The position numbers were made by a program, and so were the translations under genes. From positions 1 through 64,000 of the forward strand of contig JAHHHW010000022.1 of assembly GCA_019359115.1 (NCBI GenBank): a DNA stretch of 64,000 bases. Direction: 5' to 3'. The notes beneath the pieces were generated by a model. That model was not told where the DNA came from. It saw nothing but the letters and a program-made list of their open reading frames with translations, and ran no database searches. Within the stretch, counting starts at the first letter, position 1. Every line of letters begins with the position of its first letter. This document shows positions 16,468-24,440 of this stretch, piece after piece. Source of the DNA: Pelatocladus maniniholoensis HA4357-MV3. GTDB lineage: Bacteria > Cyanobacteriota > Cyanobacteriia > Cyanobacteriales > Nostocaceae.

Positions 16468-17343
16468 GCTGTATTTGTTGGTTAATTCTTCTAATTGTGA
16501 TTGTAAACATAGGGGTTGATATCCTAATGCAAAAGCTTGAGAACTATCTAAAGAAACATCGCTGGGTCTAGGTGCAGACATTTTTACATCTTGTTGCAGA
16601 CAGGCTTTTAATCCGGTAGTGGGTAATTGAAATATTTCTACTAACAAACGTCCAAAATCATACCGAGAAATTCTTTCTTTACCACCTAAGTGAATGATAC
16701 CTTTTACTTTTTCTAATGCTAATAATAGTCCTTTAGCTGCGGTGTTAGCACTAACTGGTGTGCGAAATTCATCTGTAAATAATTTTAGTTCTTTACCTTC
16801 TTGAAGAGTTTGTATAAATGGTTGTATAAAGCTGCTCGCAGTGGGTGTTGCTGCACCAAACATTAATGGCATTCTACACACAGCAGTTAAAGGATAGCGT
16901 TCTAACATTCCCACTTCTGCCATCACTTTTTGTTCACCGTATTTATTTACAGGACATACGGGATCTGTTTCAGGGTAAGGAGGATTTAAACCATCAAAAA
17001 CAAGGTCAGTAGATGTAAATACGCAAGGAATACAATGATCTGCACACAAACCAGCAATGTTGTGAGAAACCATTACATTCGTTGCGTAAGTTTCTTCAGG
17101 ATGATTTTGGCAATAATTAGGTTGTGATTGTGCGGCGGTATGAATTACTGCGGCTGGCTGAATTTCACTAAATATCTGTTTCAATTCCTGAAAGTTTGTT
17201 AAATTGACTTTCAGCATTTTGGTATTAGGAATTTCTACAGAGTTAGTCAAGAAAGTTCCATAAACTTCCCATTTGAGATTTGCTAATTGGCAAAGATGCC
17301 AACCTAAAAACCCACTAGCGCCAGTAACTAACAGTTTTCGCAT
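16435..17343 (-). CDS. NAD(P)-dependent sugar-nucleotide reductase, RmlD/extended SDR family
   Basis: This 302-residue Rossmann protein has GASGFLGWHL (residues 8-17) for dinucleotide binding, HTAAQSQPNYCQNHPEETYATNV, the STDLVFDG active-site strand and the catalytic YGEQK (Tyr and Lys of YxxxK). This order and spacing match dTDP-4-dehydrorhamnose reductase-like proteins (RmlD_sub_bind). No other rhamnose-pathway gene is adjacent, so the exact substrate is open. It may equally be a general SDR reductase. The gene is preceded on its strand by a Uma2 gene 43 bases upstream. Confidence 0.8.
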   Translation of the reverse strand: MRKLLVTGASGFLGWHLCQLANLKWEVYGTFLTNSVEIPNTKMLKVNLTNFQELKQIFSEIQPAAVIHTAAQSQPNYCQNHPEETYATNVMVSHNIAGLCADHCIPCVFTSTDLVFDGLNPPYPETDPVCPVNKYGEQKVMAEVGMLERYPLTAVCRMPLMFGAATPTASSFIQPFIQTLQEGKELKLFTDEFRTPVSANTAAKGLLLALEKVKGIIHLGGKERISRYDFGRLLVEIFQLPTTGLKACLQQDVKMSAPRPSDVSLDSSQAFALGYQPLCLQSQLEELTNKYSLNKHRDIFTL

Positions 17344-17386
17344 ACATCACAATTTCACACCGTTGGGGCAAAGGATACCATAAATT

Positions 17387-17950
17387 TTACATCTTTACAT
17401 CCTCATAAATATCTGCGATCGCTATTTCTAAGTCTACAGAAGCTAATTTGAGATTATCTTCTTCTTGTAGCAATTTTTCTACAAACCAATTGTTTTGATT
17501 GTTTTTACGATAGACTTCAACCTTGATTTCTGATTCGCAAACTAATACATATTCTTGCAAACTTTTTAATCGACGATAATTCATCAGCTTTTCGTTACGA
17601 TAAATACGTTCCGTGGCTGAGGAAAAAACTTCCACTATCAAACAAGGTTGATGCTTGTAAAACTTTTCTCGGTCTTGAGGATTGCAAGTGACACAGATAT
17701 GTGGGTAATAAAATATGTCTAAATCATCAATCCTAATCTTCATCTCTGATGAATAAATCCGATAATCTGTACCAAACAAATGTGTACGTAATCGGGGCAA
17801 TATATTGCTAGTGATCACTTTACAGTGATCACTGTCTTCTCGCATTGGATAGACTTGACCCGCTAGATATTCGTGACGGATTCGGCTTTCCAGTTCAAAT
17901 TGTAAATATTCATCAACGCTGAAATTCAAAAATTTGGTATGGGTATACAT
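17387..17950 (-). CDS. Uma2-family (DUF820) putative nuclease, altered PD motif
   Basis: This 187-residue protein follows the Uma2 pattern: VDEYLQFELESRIRHEYLAGQVY, a central YYPHICVTC and LIVEVFSSATE, then NEKLMNYRRLKSLQEYVLV. Uma2 proteins have a PD-(D/E)xK nuclease fold and are abundant in Nostocales genomes. Where the family normally has YYPDV, this protein has YYPHI, so the first catalytic Asp appears replaced by His, while the Glu of VEV is kept. It may be inactive or divergent. Two copies of the self-palindromic AGTGATCACT lie inside the coding region at about 17811-17835. Confidence 0.85.
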   Translation of the reverse strand: MYTHTKFLNFSVDEYLQFELESRIRHEYLAGQVYPMREDSDHCKVITSNILPRLRTHLFGTDYRIYSSEMKIRIDDLDIFYYPHICVTCNPQDREKFYKHQPCLIVEVFSSATERIYRNEKLMNYRRLKSLQEYVLVCESEIKVEVYRKNNQNNWFVEKLLQEEDNLKLASVDLEIAIADIYEDVKM

Positions 17951-18045
17951 CCTCTATCACACTGTGTAGATGGCTAAGTAAGTTTTCCAGAATTTTTTGA
18001 AATCAGCACCCCGGTTTGGTTGGAATATCTAAGTCGGTTGAGTAT

Positions 18046-18203
18046 GGAACATCCCAATTTTTTCAATATACTGCGCTTGGGTTTAAACCCTTAGCTAATA
18101 GCACAAATCGTCTTCAGACGACTTCATAAAATCAAGTAGTCTGCTTCACTATGAGACTGCGATTTCAATCGCAGGCAGGTTTTTTGAACATTTGGGATGC
18201 TCC
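18046..18203. repeat. Inverted-repeat-bounded intergenic element
   Basis: GGAACATCCCAA (18046-18057) and TTGGGATGCTCC (18192-18203) are inverted with one mismatch. Between them are smaller palindromes (CGTCTTCAGACG; CTGCGATT/AATCGCAG). A miniature relative with the same ends lies at 60255-60291, so this is a dispersed family. Confidence 0.55.
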
Positions 18204-18565
18204 CATTGAGTAGTTATTGACTTTTCAAAAATCAAATGGGATTCCTATCAAATCTGTGCTAACAAAGTCATACAGATGTTCTTTTTCAATCAATATACGT
18301 ACTAACTTGATAATAAGTTAATACTATCCAGTTATATATTGTAAAATATTATGGTGTAAATACAGTTAATTAAATGTAACAATTAATATATGACATTAAA
18401 ATCAGTAAAAACAGGAATAGAGCGGATTATATGCTAATTCAGGTAAATTTTATTAGTATTTATTCAAATATTTAGCTATCATTGGGAGTTATTTATCCGT
18501 GTTTTTACGGAAAATTGCATAGTCCTCTTCTATATGACCGAACAAGGCAAAAGTCACTCATAAAG
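18204..18565. other. A/T-rich spacer, nothing recognised
   Basis: No frame or structured RNA is recognised between the inverted-repeat element and the MITE. The stretch is rich in ATTTA and TTAATA runs. Confidence 0.4.
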
Positions 18566-18668
18566 CAGGACTTACGCAAGTGTCACAAAAATTTCAAAAT
18601 TTTGCTTGTAGTGAGGACTTTAGTCCTCACTACGAACTTAAAATAATATGCCAGTTGCGTAAGTCCTG
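18566..18668. mobile_element. MITE with 14-bp terminal inverted repeats and 6-bp target duplication
   Basis: CAGGACTTACGCAA (18566-18579) and TTGCGTAAGTCCTG (18655-18668) are perfect inverted ends. The element is flanked by ATAAAG on both sides (18560-18565 and 18669-18674), a target-site duplication. Inside, GTAGTGAGGACT (18608-18619) and AGTCCTCACTAC (18622-18633) form a second palindrome. At 103 bp with no coding capacity it is non-autonomous. Confidence 0.8.
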
Positions 18669-18917
18669 ATAAAGAAAAAGTGCTGGTACTAAGCGCCTAA
18701 ATTTATTTATGGATCGATCAGGAAAACATTTATTACTCTTCCTTGAAGCCGCTGAGTCGCAAAGCGTCCCGTGAGGGATACGCGTCTACCAGACGCACAG
18801 CGCGAGAAATAATACGTCCCTATTAAATCCCCTAAATTTATTTATGGGGATTATCTTTTTACTTTTTACTTTTTACTTCTTAAAAGAAGAAGACCCTTTG
18901 TCACAAATTAATAGGTT
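18669..18917. other. Spacer downstream of obgE, nothing coding
   Basis: Contains a GC-rich stretch with CGTCCCGTGAGGGATACGCG (18757-18785 region) of the dispersed cyanobacterial repeat kind and TTTTTACTTTTTACTTTTTAC near the obgE stop. No frame recognised. Confidence 0.4.
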
Positions 18918-19937
18918 TTATTGAACTAATTTTACGGGATTCATTTTCTCTAACAGTGACCAAATTTCCTGGAGCATCGGCTCTAATCCAGCGCCAGTAA
19001 CACCTGAAATTAAGAATACTGGGGCGTGAGAAAGATGGTTAAGTTGTGTTGCTAGTGATTCTAAATCTACACTTTCCCTATCAACTGCATCGATTTTGTT
19101 GAGAGCTAAAATTTGGGGACGATCTGATAAACCTCTGCCGTAATCCTGCAATTCTTGTTCGATGATTTTATAGTCTGCGATCGCATCCTCACTAGTTGCA
19201 TCAATTAAATGCAACAGCACTCGCGTGCGTTCAATGTGACGCAAGAAATCATGTCCTAATCCTGCACCTTGGGAAGCACCTGTAATTAATCCTGGAATAT
19301 CGGCAAAAACTGTACCATCACCATTGGGTTTACGTACCACACCTAAATTTGGCACAAGAGTAGTGAAGGGATAATCAGCAATTTTGGGACGTGCTGCTGA
19401 TAAAGCAGAGATTAAAGTGGATTTTCCCGCATTTGGTAAACCAATAATTCCCACTTCTGCTAAAAGTTTTAACTCTAAACGCAGCTGCTTGATTTCTCCT
19501 GGTAATCCTGGTAAAGCATACTCAGGGGCGCGGTTGCGGTTACTCAAAAAATACTGATTTCCCAGTCCACCTTTACCACCTTTAGCAACTAGCAAATCTT
19601 GCTCAGATTGCACCAAGTCCCCAATAATTTCCTCTGTTTCGACATCATAAACTACCGTACCACAGGGAACTTCAATAATCAGATCCTTGCCATTGGCTCC
19701 GGTGCGATTATTTGGGCCGCCGCGAGAACCATGTTCTGCTTGAAAAAGATGGTTGTATCTGAAGTCAAGTAAGGTTTGCAAGTTTTCCACAGCACGTAAA
19801 ATCACTGAACCGCCCTTTCCCCCATTACCACCAGAAGGGCCACCTGCTGGTACATACTTTTCCCGTCGGAAAGCGACAATTCCGTCGCCTCCCTTACCTG
19901 CTGCTACTTCAATTTTTGCTTGATCGATGAATTGCAT
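18918..19937 (-). CDS. obgE: GTPase Obg/CgtA
   Basis: This 339-residue essential GTPase acts in ribosome assembly and stress signalling. The Gly-rich Obg fold occupies residues 1-158 ([19 protein letters not shown] and the GGNGGKGG stretch). The G domain follows with G1 [10 protein letters not shown]3 DIPGLI and G4 NKID, and ends near residue 330. It lacks the variable C-terminal OCT extension of some Obg proteins. It stands alone on the minus strand with spacers on both sides. Confidence 0.97.
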   Translation of the reverse strand: MQFIDQAKIEVAAGKGGDGIVAFRREKYVPAGGPSGGNGGKGGSVILRAVENLQTLLDFRYNHLFQAEHGSRGGPNNRTGANGKDLIIEVPCGTVVYDVETEEIIGDLVQSEQDLLVAKGGKGGLGNQYFLSNRNRAPEYALPGLPGEIKQLRLELKLLAEVGIIGLPNAGKSTLISALSAARPKIADYPFTTLVPNLGVVRKPNGDGTVFADIPGLITGASQGAGLGHDFLRHIERTRVLLHLIDATSEDAIADYKIIEQELQDYGRGLSDRPQILALNKIDAVDRESVDLESLATQLNHLSHAPVFLISGVTGAGLEPMLQEIWSLLEKMNPVKLVQ

Positions 19938-20134
19938 AATTAGTTATTTGTCCTACCCTGCGGGAAGCCACTTGCGCGTTTATGTCATTGGTCATTAGTC
20001 ATTCGATTTTGGATTTTGGATTGACCCACAGATTTTTATGCTTGCTCTGTACCATCAAAGAAGTATAAGTCATTAGTTACATTAGTCAAAAGTCTTGTAC
20101 TAATGACCAATGACCAATGACTAGTAACCACTAA

Positions 20135-20827
20135 CTAAATATATTCCGAAATATCCTCACCACAATCATCTGCTAAATAGGAGAGGGCGCGGAAACGTAA
20201 GCCAACCAGCTGTTCATACAGTGGATTGAGTTTACATAAAGGTGGAATGTGTACTACTTTGCGTCCAAATAGCTTAACATCACGTTCAAATGGACACTGG
20301 GAAGGAATCATTTTGCATAAGAAACGGGCGACTCTAGGATCTTGGATGTCTAGTCCGTCGAGCCAGTCACGGACTGGGTATAATGCGTCGAGTTGTCGCT
20401 TTGTGGGTGCGAGAACTAAAGGAGTCTCTACCTGCTGTTCTAATGGCTCTGTTGGGTGGAATTCTAAAGTATGACGCAGAGCTTCTAGTAAGTCTTCTGG
20501 TTCTCCCAAAGCCTTGCACAACTGGTGCAGAAGATAGTCTTCGCTTTTAGAATATGTACCATCAGCGATCGCCACCATCACAGCTGTACGCAAGAAATTT
20601 TCTGCTGCTGGCGTACCGTAACCCAGAAAAACAGCTAATTCCTCTGGTTCAATAACGCCTAAAGACTCCAAGTTTGTCTCAGGAGCCAGTTCATCTTTGG
20701 TAATGCTGGCAATTAATTCTTGTTCTTGGTTATCAAAATCACCATCTGCCCAAGCAATAGTCAGTAATCCACGCAGCCATGCTGCTACTTGTTCACTACT
20801 GTAGGGAGATTGAACGGCACTTGTCAT
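20135..20827 (-). CDS. TerB-like domain fused to Mo-dependent nitrogenase C-terminal-type domain
   Basis: Residues 10-120 form an all-helical TerB-like unit (LLTIAWADGDFDNQEQELI and MVAIADGTYSKSEDYLLHQL, the paired Asp-rich helices of the TerB/DjlA fold). Residues about 150-230 read VRDWLDGLDIQDPRVARFLC, then CPFERDVKLFGRKVVHIPP, then LCKLNPLYEQLVGLRFRALS and YLADDCGEDISEY, which I recognise as the Mo-dependent nitrogenase C-terminal domain family (Mo-nitro_C). The domain is found mainly in cyanobacteria, and free-standing members are common. The role is unknown; no nif gene is in this window. Confidence 0.75.
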   Translation of the reverse strand: MTSAVQSPYSSEQVAAWLRGLLTIAWADGDFDNQEQELIASITKDELAPETNLESLGVIEPEELAVFLGYGTPAAENFLRTAVMVAIADGTYSKSEDYLLHQLCKALGEPEDLLEALRHTLEFHPTEPLEQQVETPLVLAPTKRQLDALYPVRDWLDGLDIQDPRVARFLCKMIPSQCPFERDVKLFGRKVVHIPPLCKLNPLYEQLVGLRFRALSYLADDCGEDISEYI

Positions 20828-21098
20828 AAACTCACGCCTCTAGCTTTTCCCAAGTCCATACTAATACAAGAAGGCAGGAGACAGTAGAGGCGGAGTGGCT
20901 TTTCAAGGTAGGTAAAATGCAGAAGCTAGAAAGCTTACATGATAAGCTTTTCATCATTTTTAAAAAGTACTTTTATTTACGCCTTGAAATTTTTTTATAG
21001 TTCACTACTCTGTATGTTCTATCGTGATTTGGTTGTGCTAAAATTATTGAGAATTTTTATAATTAGATTATTTCACAGATGTTACTTAACTAAGACTT

Positions 21099-21917
21099 AT
21101 GACTAAAACAAAAGTCAATCTTGGTGTCATACAAGAAACATTGTTAATTACCTTATGGGCAAGAGCTACCGAAACAAAGCAATCTGATCCAATTATTGTA
21201 GACCCCAAATCAGTTGAGATTCTCCAAGCAATTGATTATGATTTTGATAAATTTATTAATGCTAAAAATTCGCAATCAGGGACTTGCTTACGAGGTATGA
21301 TCCTCGACAACTGGATACGTAATTATCTAGAAAAATATCCCCAAGGTACGGTTGTTGAGATTGGTGCTGGATTGAATACACGCTTTGAACGAGTGGATAA
21401 CGGACAAGTACGTTGGTTTGATTTAGATTTACCGGATGTAATGGAATTGCGGAAACAGTTTTTTCAAGAAACAGAACGTCGCCGTTTTATCACTGCTTCT
21501 TGTTTAGATACAGACTGGTTTAAGTGTGTAAAAGCTGTGAGTGTGCAACCCTGCATGTTTGTAGCAGAAGGTGTGCTGATGTATCTCAATGAAAAGCAAG
21601 TACAGCAACTTTTTGCCAATTTTTTACAACAGTTCCCAGGTTCATGGTTTGGTTTCGATTCTATGTCTCCTTTAATAGTAAAAAATCAAAAGTACCACGA
21701 TTCTCTTAAATACACATCAGCCAAGTTTGACTGGGGAATTTCTGATATTCATAAAATCAAAAATTGGGATAATCGCTATCAAATCTTAGAGGTTTGTAGG
21801 TTTAGTGATTTGCCAAATCAGTATTTAAAGCGTTTTTCCCCCATCAATCGCTTCTTGTTTTCGTATATCCCACTCTTGGCAAATAGCTATCGTTTGGCTT
21901 TAGTTAAATTCGGTTGA
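21099..21917 (+). CDS. SAM-dependent O-methyltransferase, LCM/TcmP-like family
   Basis: This 272-residue protein fits the leucine carboxyl methyltransferase family: the SAM motif VVEIGAGLNTRF, then VRWFDLDLPDV with acidic ribose ligand, and MFVAEGVLMYLNEKQVQQLF. Members methylate carboxyl or hydroxyl groups of proteins, polyketides or peptides. The ATG is 39 bases before the start of a GCS2-like ligase gene on the same strand, so the two probably form an operon. The substrate may be the product of that ligase, which is inference from context. Confidence 0.8.
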   Translation: MTKTKVNLGVIQETLLITLWARATETKQSDPIIVDPKSVEILQAIDYDFDKFINAKNSQSGTCLRGMILDNWIRNYLEKYPQGTVVEIGAGLNTRFERVDNGQVRWFDLDLPDVMELRKQFFQETERRRFITASCLDTDWFKCVKAVSVQPCMFVAEGVLMYLNEKQVQQLFANFLQQFPGSWFGFDSMSPLIVKNQKYHDSLKYTSAKFDWGISDIHKIKNWDNRYQILEVCRFSDLPNQYLKRFSPINRFLFSYIPLLANSYRLALVKFG

Positions 21918-21955
21918 ATTCCAATAAAATTAAGATTAAGCAAAAGGTATAAATA

Positions 21956-23065
21956 ATGTTTTATTTTGGCATTGAGCATGAAGTTGCTTTCCTGAATGCG
22001 GAAGGAAAGTTTGTAGATTTTTCTTGTACAAAATTTGCCGATTTTAATCAAATAATTGAACAGCTACCCACATATCCTCACGACTCAATGCAATTGTGTA
22101 TTGGAGACGCTGGTATTAGAAAAAAAAGGTGGTATATCGAAGGGTTTGAGAGATTTGCAGAAGATACTGAAAAACTTATAGATTGTATTCCCAAAGGTAT
22201 TGAAATCAGAACCACAATCAATCCTGATATTAAAAGTACTATTAATGAATTGTCGAAAAGTTTTGACTTGCTACGTCAAGTGGCTGCACAATTTGAGTTA
22301 TCGCCAATTTTAATTAGTTTTAATCCCTACAAAACTGTTTTTGAGCCTGAACCCCCACTAAATAAATATGAACGTAGTATCTTACAGGCTAATCCTGATG
22401 AACAAACTGCTCATATTTTTATGGTCAGCTATGGTCCAGATTTAAATTTATCATTTCCTGATTTATCTTATGAAGGTTTAATTGATATTGCTAAAAAGCT
22501 AACTTACTATAGTCCTTATATTGTTCCTTTTAGTTTTAGTTCTCCTTTTTATAATGGTGATTTATGGGAAGGTTTATCGATAAGGACATTTATCAGAACA
22601 GGTAAAAGAGCCGCAGCAATTGTATTTGTAGAAAAACCAGAACAATTGATTCAGTCTACACCCTCACTGACAAAAATCGCACGTATTCCAGCAGAAGTAG
22701 GTCGAATAGAATTCAAATCATTTGATAGTTGTGATGACTTTTATCTTTATGCTGCATTACTAGCATTATTAAAAGGTCTGGTTTTGGATAAATCATTACC
22801 AGGAAGAGCAATAATTCCAGACGCCGAAAAACACCAAATCTCTGCAAAAGAGGGATTTGATCATCAAGAGATTTTTGCGATCGCCTCACAAGTTTTACAA
22901 GCTGCTGAAGTTGCGCTGGGGAAAGATCCAGACGTGAATTTACTCACACCACTAAAAGATATGCTTAATAATAAACAAACAAGAGCGTCTGTGATGATTA
23001 GTGACTTCAATCAACTGGGTTCAATAGAACAGGTATTGAAAAATAGTTACTTACGACTGTTTTGA
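21956..23065 (+). CDS. GCS2-like carboxylate-amine ligase
   Basis: This 369-residue protein starts FYFGIEHEVAFL, matching the Glu-binding N-terminus of glutamate-cysteine ligase family 2. PKGIEIRTTINPDIKSTI, PILISFNPYKT, YYSPYIVPFSFSSPF and RIEFKSFDSCDDFYLYAALLALLKGL resemble core motifs of the fold. It differs strongly from the housekeeping gshA at 4.9 kb, so it probably ligates Glu or another acid to a different amine. It sits 39 bases after an LCM-type methyltransferase. A gamma-glutamyl product that is then methylated is a plausible but untested reading. An ergothioneine-type EgtA role is not supported because no egt genes are nearby. Confidence 0.7.
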   Translation: MFYFGIEHEVAFLNAEGKFVDFSCTKFADFNQIIEQLPTYPHDSMQLCIGDAGIRKKRWYIEGFERFAEDTEKLIDCIPKGIEIRTTINPDIKSTINELSKSFDLLRQVAAQFELSPILISFNPYKTVFEPEPPLNKYERSILQANPDEQTAHIFMVSYGPDLNLSFPDLSYEGLIDIAKKLTYYSPYIVPFSFSSPFYNGDLWEGLSIRTFIRTGKRAAAIVFVEKPEQLIQSTPSLTKIARIPAEVGRIEFKSFDSCDDFYLYAALLALLKGLVLDKSLPGRAIIPDAEKHQISAKEGFDHQEIFAIASQVLQAAEVALGKDPDVNLLTPLKDMLNNKQTRASVMISDFNQLGSIEQVLKNSYLRLF

Positions 23066-23362
23066 AAATTGAGATTTTCCTAAAGCTCAGATATTATACC
23101 AATTCTCTGTAAAGCTGCACATTATTTTAACCCCTCCCAACCTCTCACCCTCCTTCTATCCATTACCCGGATCTTTCTCAACATTTATGAGAGTATTCAC
23201 TCACGTTTTTTATAACCCTGATTAGTTCATTGTTCATTCTCAATAAAAACCCCGTTTTAGCGAGAATATTAAGCGCAATTTTGTCAAGTATGCTTAAAAA
23301 TTCAAGTTCTAAGATGCTTACAAAATCAGGGTTTCAAGATTGTAAAGAAAGATGTGACTAAT
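23066..23362. repeat. Spacer with dispersed repeat copy
   Basis: Bases 23096-23144 read ATACCAATTCTCTGTAAAGC followed by TGCACATTATTTTAACCCC and TCCCAACCTC. The same phrase, with a few changes, occurs at 32225-32272. No frame is seen. Confidence 0.6.
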
Positions 23363-23470
23363 AGACATCTGGTGAAAAAGAATGTAGAGACGCGTAGCAA
23401 GATCCCCCAGGGTAATTTCGCGTCTCTACAAGGATTTCAGGTAACGCATAATTAATTTCTAGAGATGTCT
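23363..23470. mobile_element. MITE-like element with AGACATCT ends
   Basis: AGACATCT (23363-23370) and AGATGTCT (23463-23470) are inverted ends, each flanked by AAT, giving a likely 3-bp target duplication. The core carries TGTAGAGACGCG (23383-23394) and CGCGTCTCTACA (23419-23430), a perfect 12-bp stem. A degenerate relative with the same order of motifs occurs near 45534-45605. Confidence 0.65.
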
Positions 23471-23531
23471 AATGAATAGAGCAGTGGAGTTCTTTAGTAC
23501 AAATTTATTCTTTAATTAAATTATTCTAATT

Positions 23532-23876
23532 CTAACGAGACTCTAATTGAGTAACTCGCTTTTCTAATCTTTGGACTTGTCGTTTGACTTCAACTACTAA
23601 TGTAGCCAGTCTGTCAAACATTGGATCTTTTTGTTGGGAGAGATTGCGTCGAGAAGATGGCGAGGGAGTTATAGTTGTTCTTCGTGATGAAGAAGGACGG
23701 TTTGATAGCTGAGATTGAAGTTGATTAACTTGTGATTCTAAACGATTAAAATCTGCTTCTAGATTATTTAGGCGAGATTCTATTTGTTGCGATGCAGCAG
23801 GATGAGAAAACAAATCACCCCAGAACATAATAAATACCAATGTTCCCAGGCAGATCAATACCCAGATTCTTTTCAT
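23532..23876 (-). CDS. Small membrane-anchored coiled-coil protein, unknown function
   Basis: This 114-residue protein has an N-terminal signal or anchor (MKRIWVLICLGTLVFIMFWG), then a heptad-rich region (IESRLNNLEADFNRLESQVN) with Leu every seven residues, a Ser/Arg/Thr linker and a second coiled coil (LVVEVKRQVQRLEKRVTQLE). It is probably periplasmic and oligomeric. No named family is recognised. The NTF2-like gene lies 42 bases upstream on the same strand. Confidence 0.65.
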   Translation of the reverse strand: MKRIWVLICLGTLVFIMFWGDLFSHPAASQQIESRLNNLEADFNRLESQVNQLQSQLSNRPSSSRRTTITPSPSSRRNLSQQKDPMFDRLATLVVEVKRQVQRLEKRVTQLESR

Positions 23877-23918
23877 TGCTTTGCTATAGTGATAGTGATA
23901 TCACTAAGTTAACGCAGC

Positions 23919-24305
23919 TCATCGCATAATTGGACTAGCATGATGGTGTGTTAAGTACCATTTTCCACCAAGAAATTCAAAGATATTCGTAGCAAGCGAT
24001 CGCGCTTCAATTTTCCTACCATTAATCACTTGCATGACATTTTCTACTAACACAATATAAGCAAGATGATCGCGGAACTCGACAGTAATTATCTCGGTGT
24101 TTATTTCAATATAAGGCGTATTTTTAAATATCTTCTCCCAAGAGGTAGAAATTGCTTTCCAACCCCGGAGTATATTCCAACCCGGATGAATACAAACACT
24201 ACCCGTTCCTTGAGACCAAACTGCACTCATAGCCTCAATATCTTTTTTTTCAAATGCACGGTAAAATGCGTCATTTACAGCTAAAATTTCAGAATTATTA
24301 GTCAT
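23919..24305 (-). CDS. NTF2/SnoaL-like protein
   Basis: This 128-residue protein has the DUF4440/SnoaL pattern: AVNDAFYRAFEKKDIEAMSA with VWSQG, then VCIHPGWNILRGWKAISTSW, and the last strand KWYLTHHHASP. This cone-shaped fold is used by small enzymes and binding proteins; no catalytic identity is visible. The ATG is embedded in a tandem GTCATTA repeat array, so the start region has been touched by repeat expansion. The remnant at the window's left edge belongs to the same broad fold but is not an obvious copy. Confidence 0.8.
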   Translation of the reverse strand: MTNNSEILAVNDAFYRAFEKKDIEAMSAVWSQGTGSVCIHPGWNILRGWKAISTSWEKIFKNTPYIEINTEIITVEFRDHLAYIVLVENVMQVINGRKIEARSLATNIFEFLGGKWYLTHHHASPIMR

Positions 24306-24328
24306 TAGTCATTAGTCATTAGTCATTA
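24301..24328. repeat. Tandem heptamer repeat (GTCATTA)4
   Basis: Four perfect GTCATTA units, the first overlapping the start codon of the NTF2-like gene on the minus strand. This is the short tandemly repeated repetitive type common in filamentous cyanobacteria. Looser copies of the phrase occur near 19990 and 20070-20125. Confidence 0.85.
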
Positions 24329-24440
24329 GTTTATCTCCATGTCCCCTTTGTCCCTCAATCCCCATTACCCCTTATCCCCTCCAGGGGCCCCACCTGCCCC
24401 TTATCCCCAGAGGGGACCCCTACCTTCCCCAATCCCCTAA

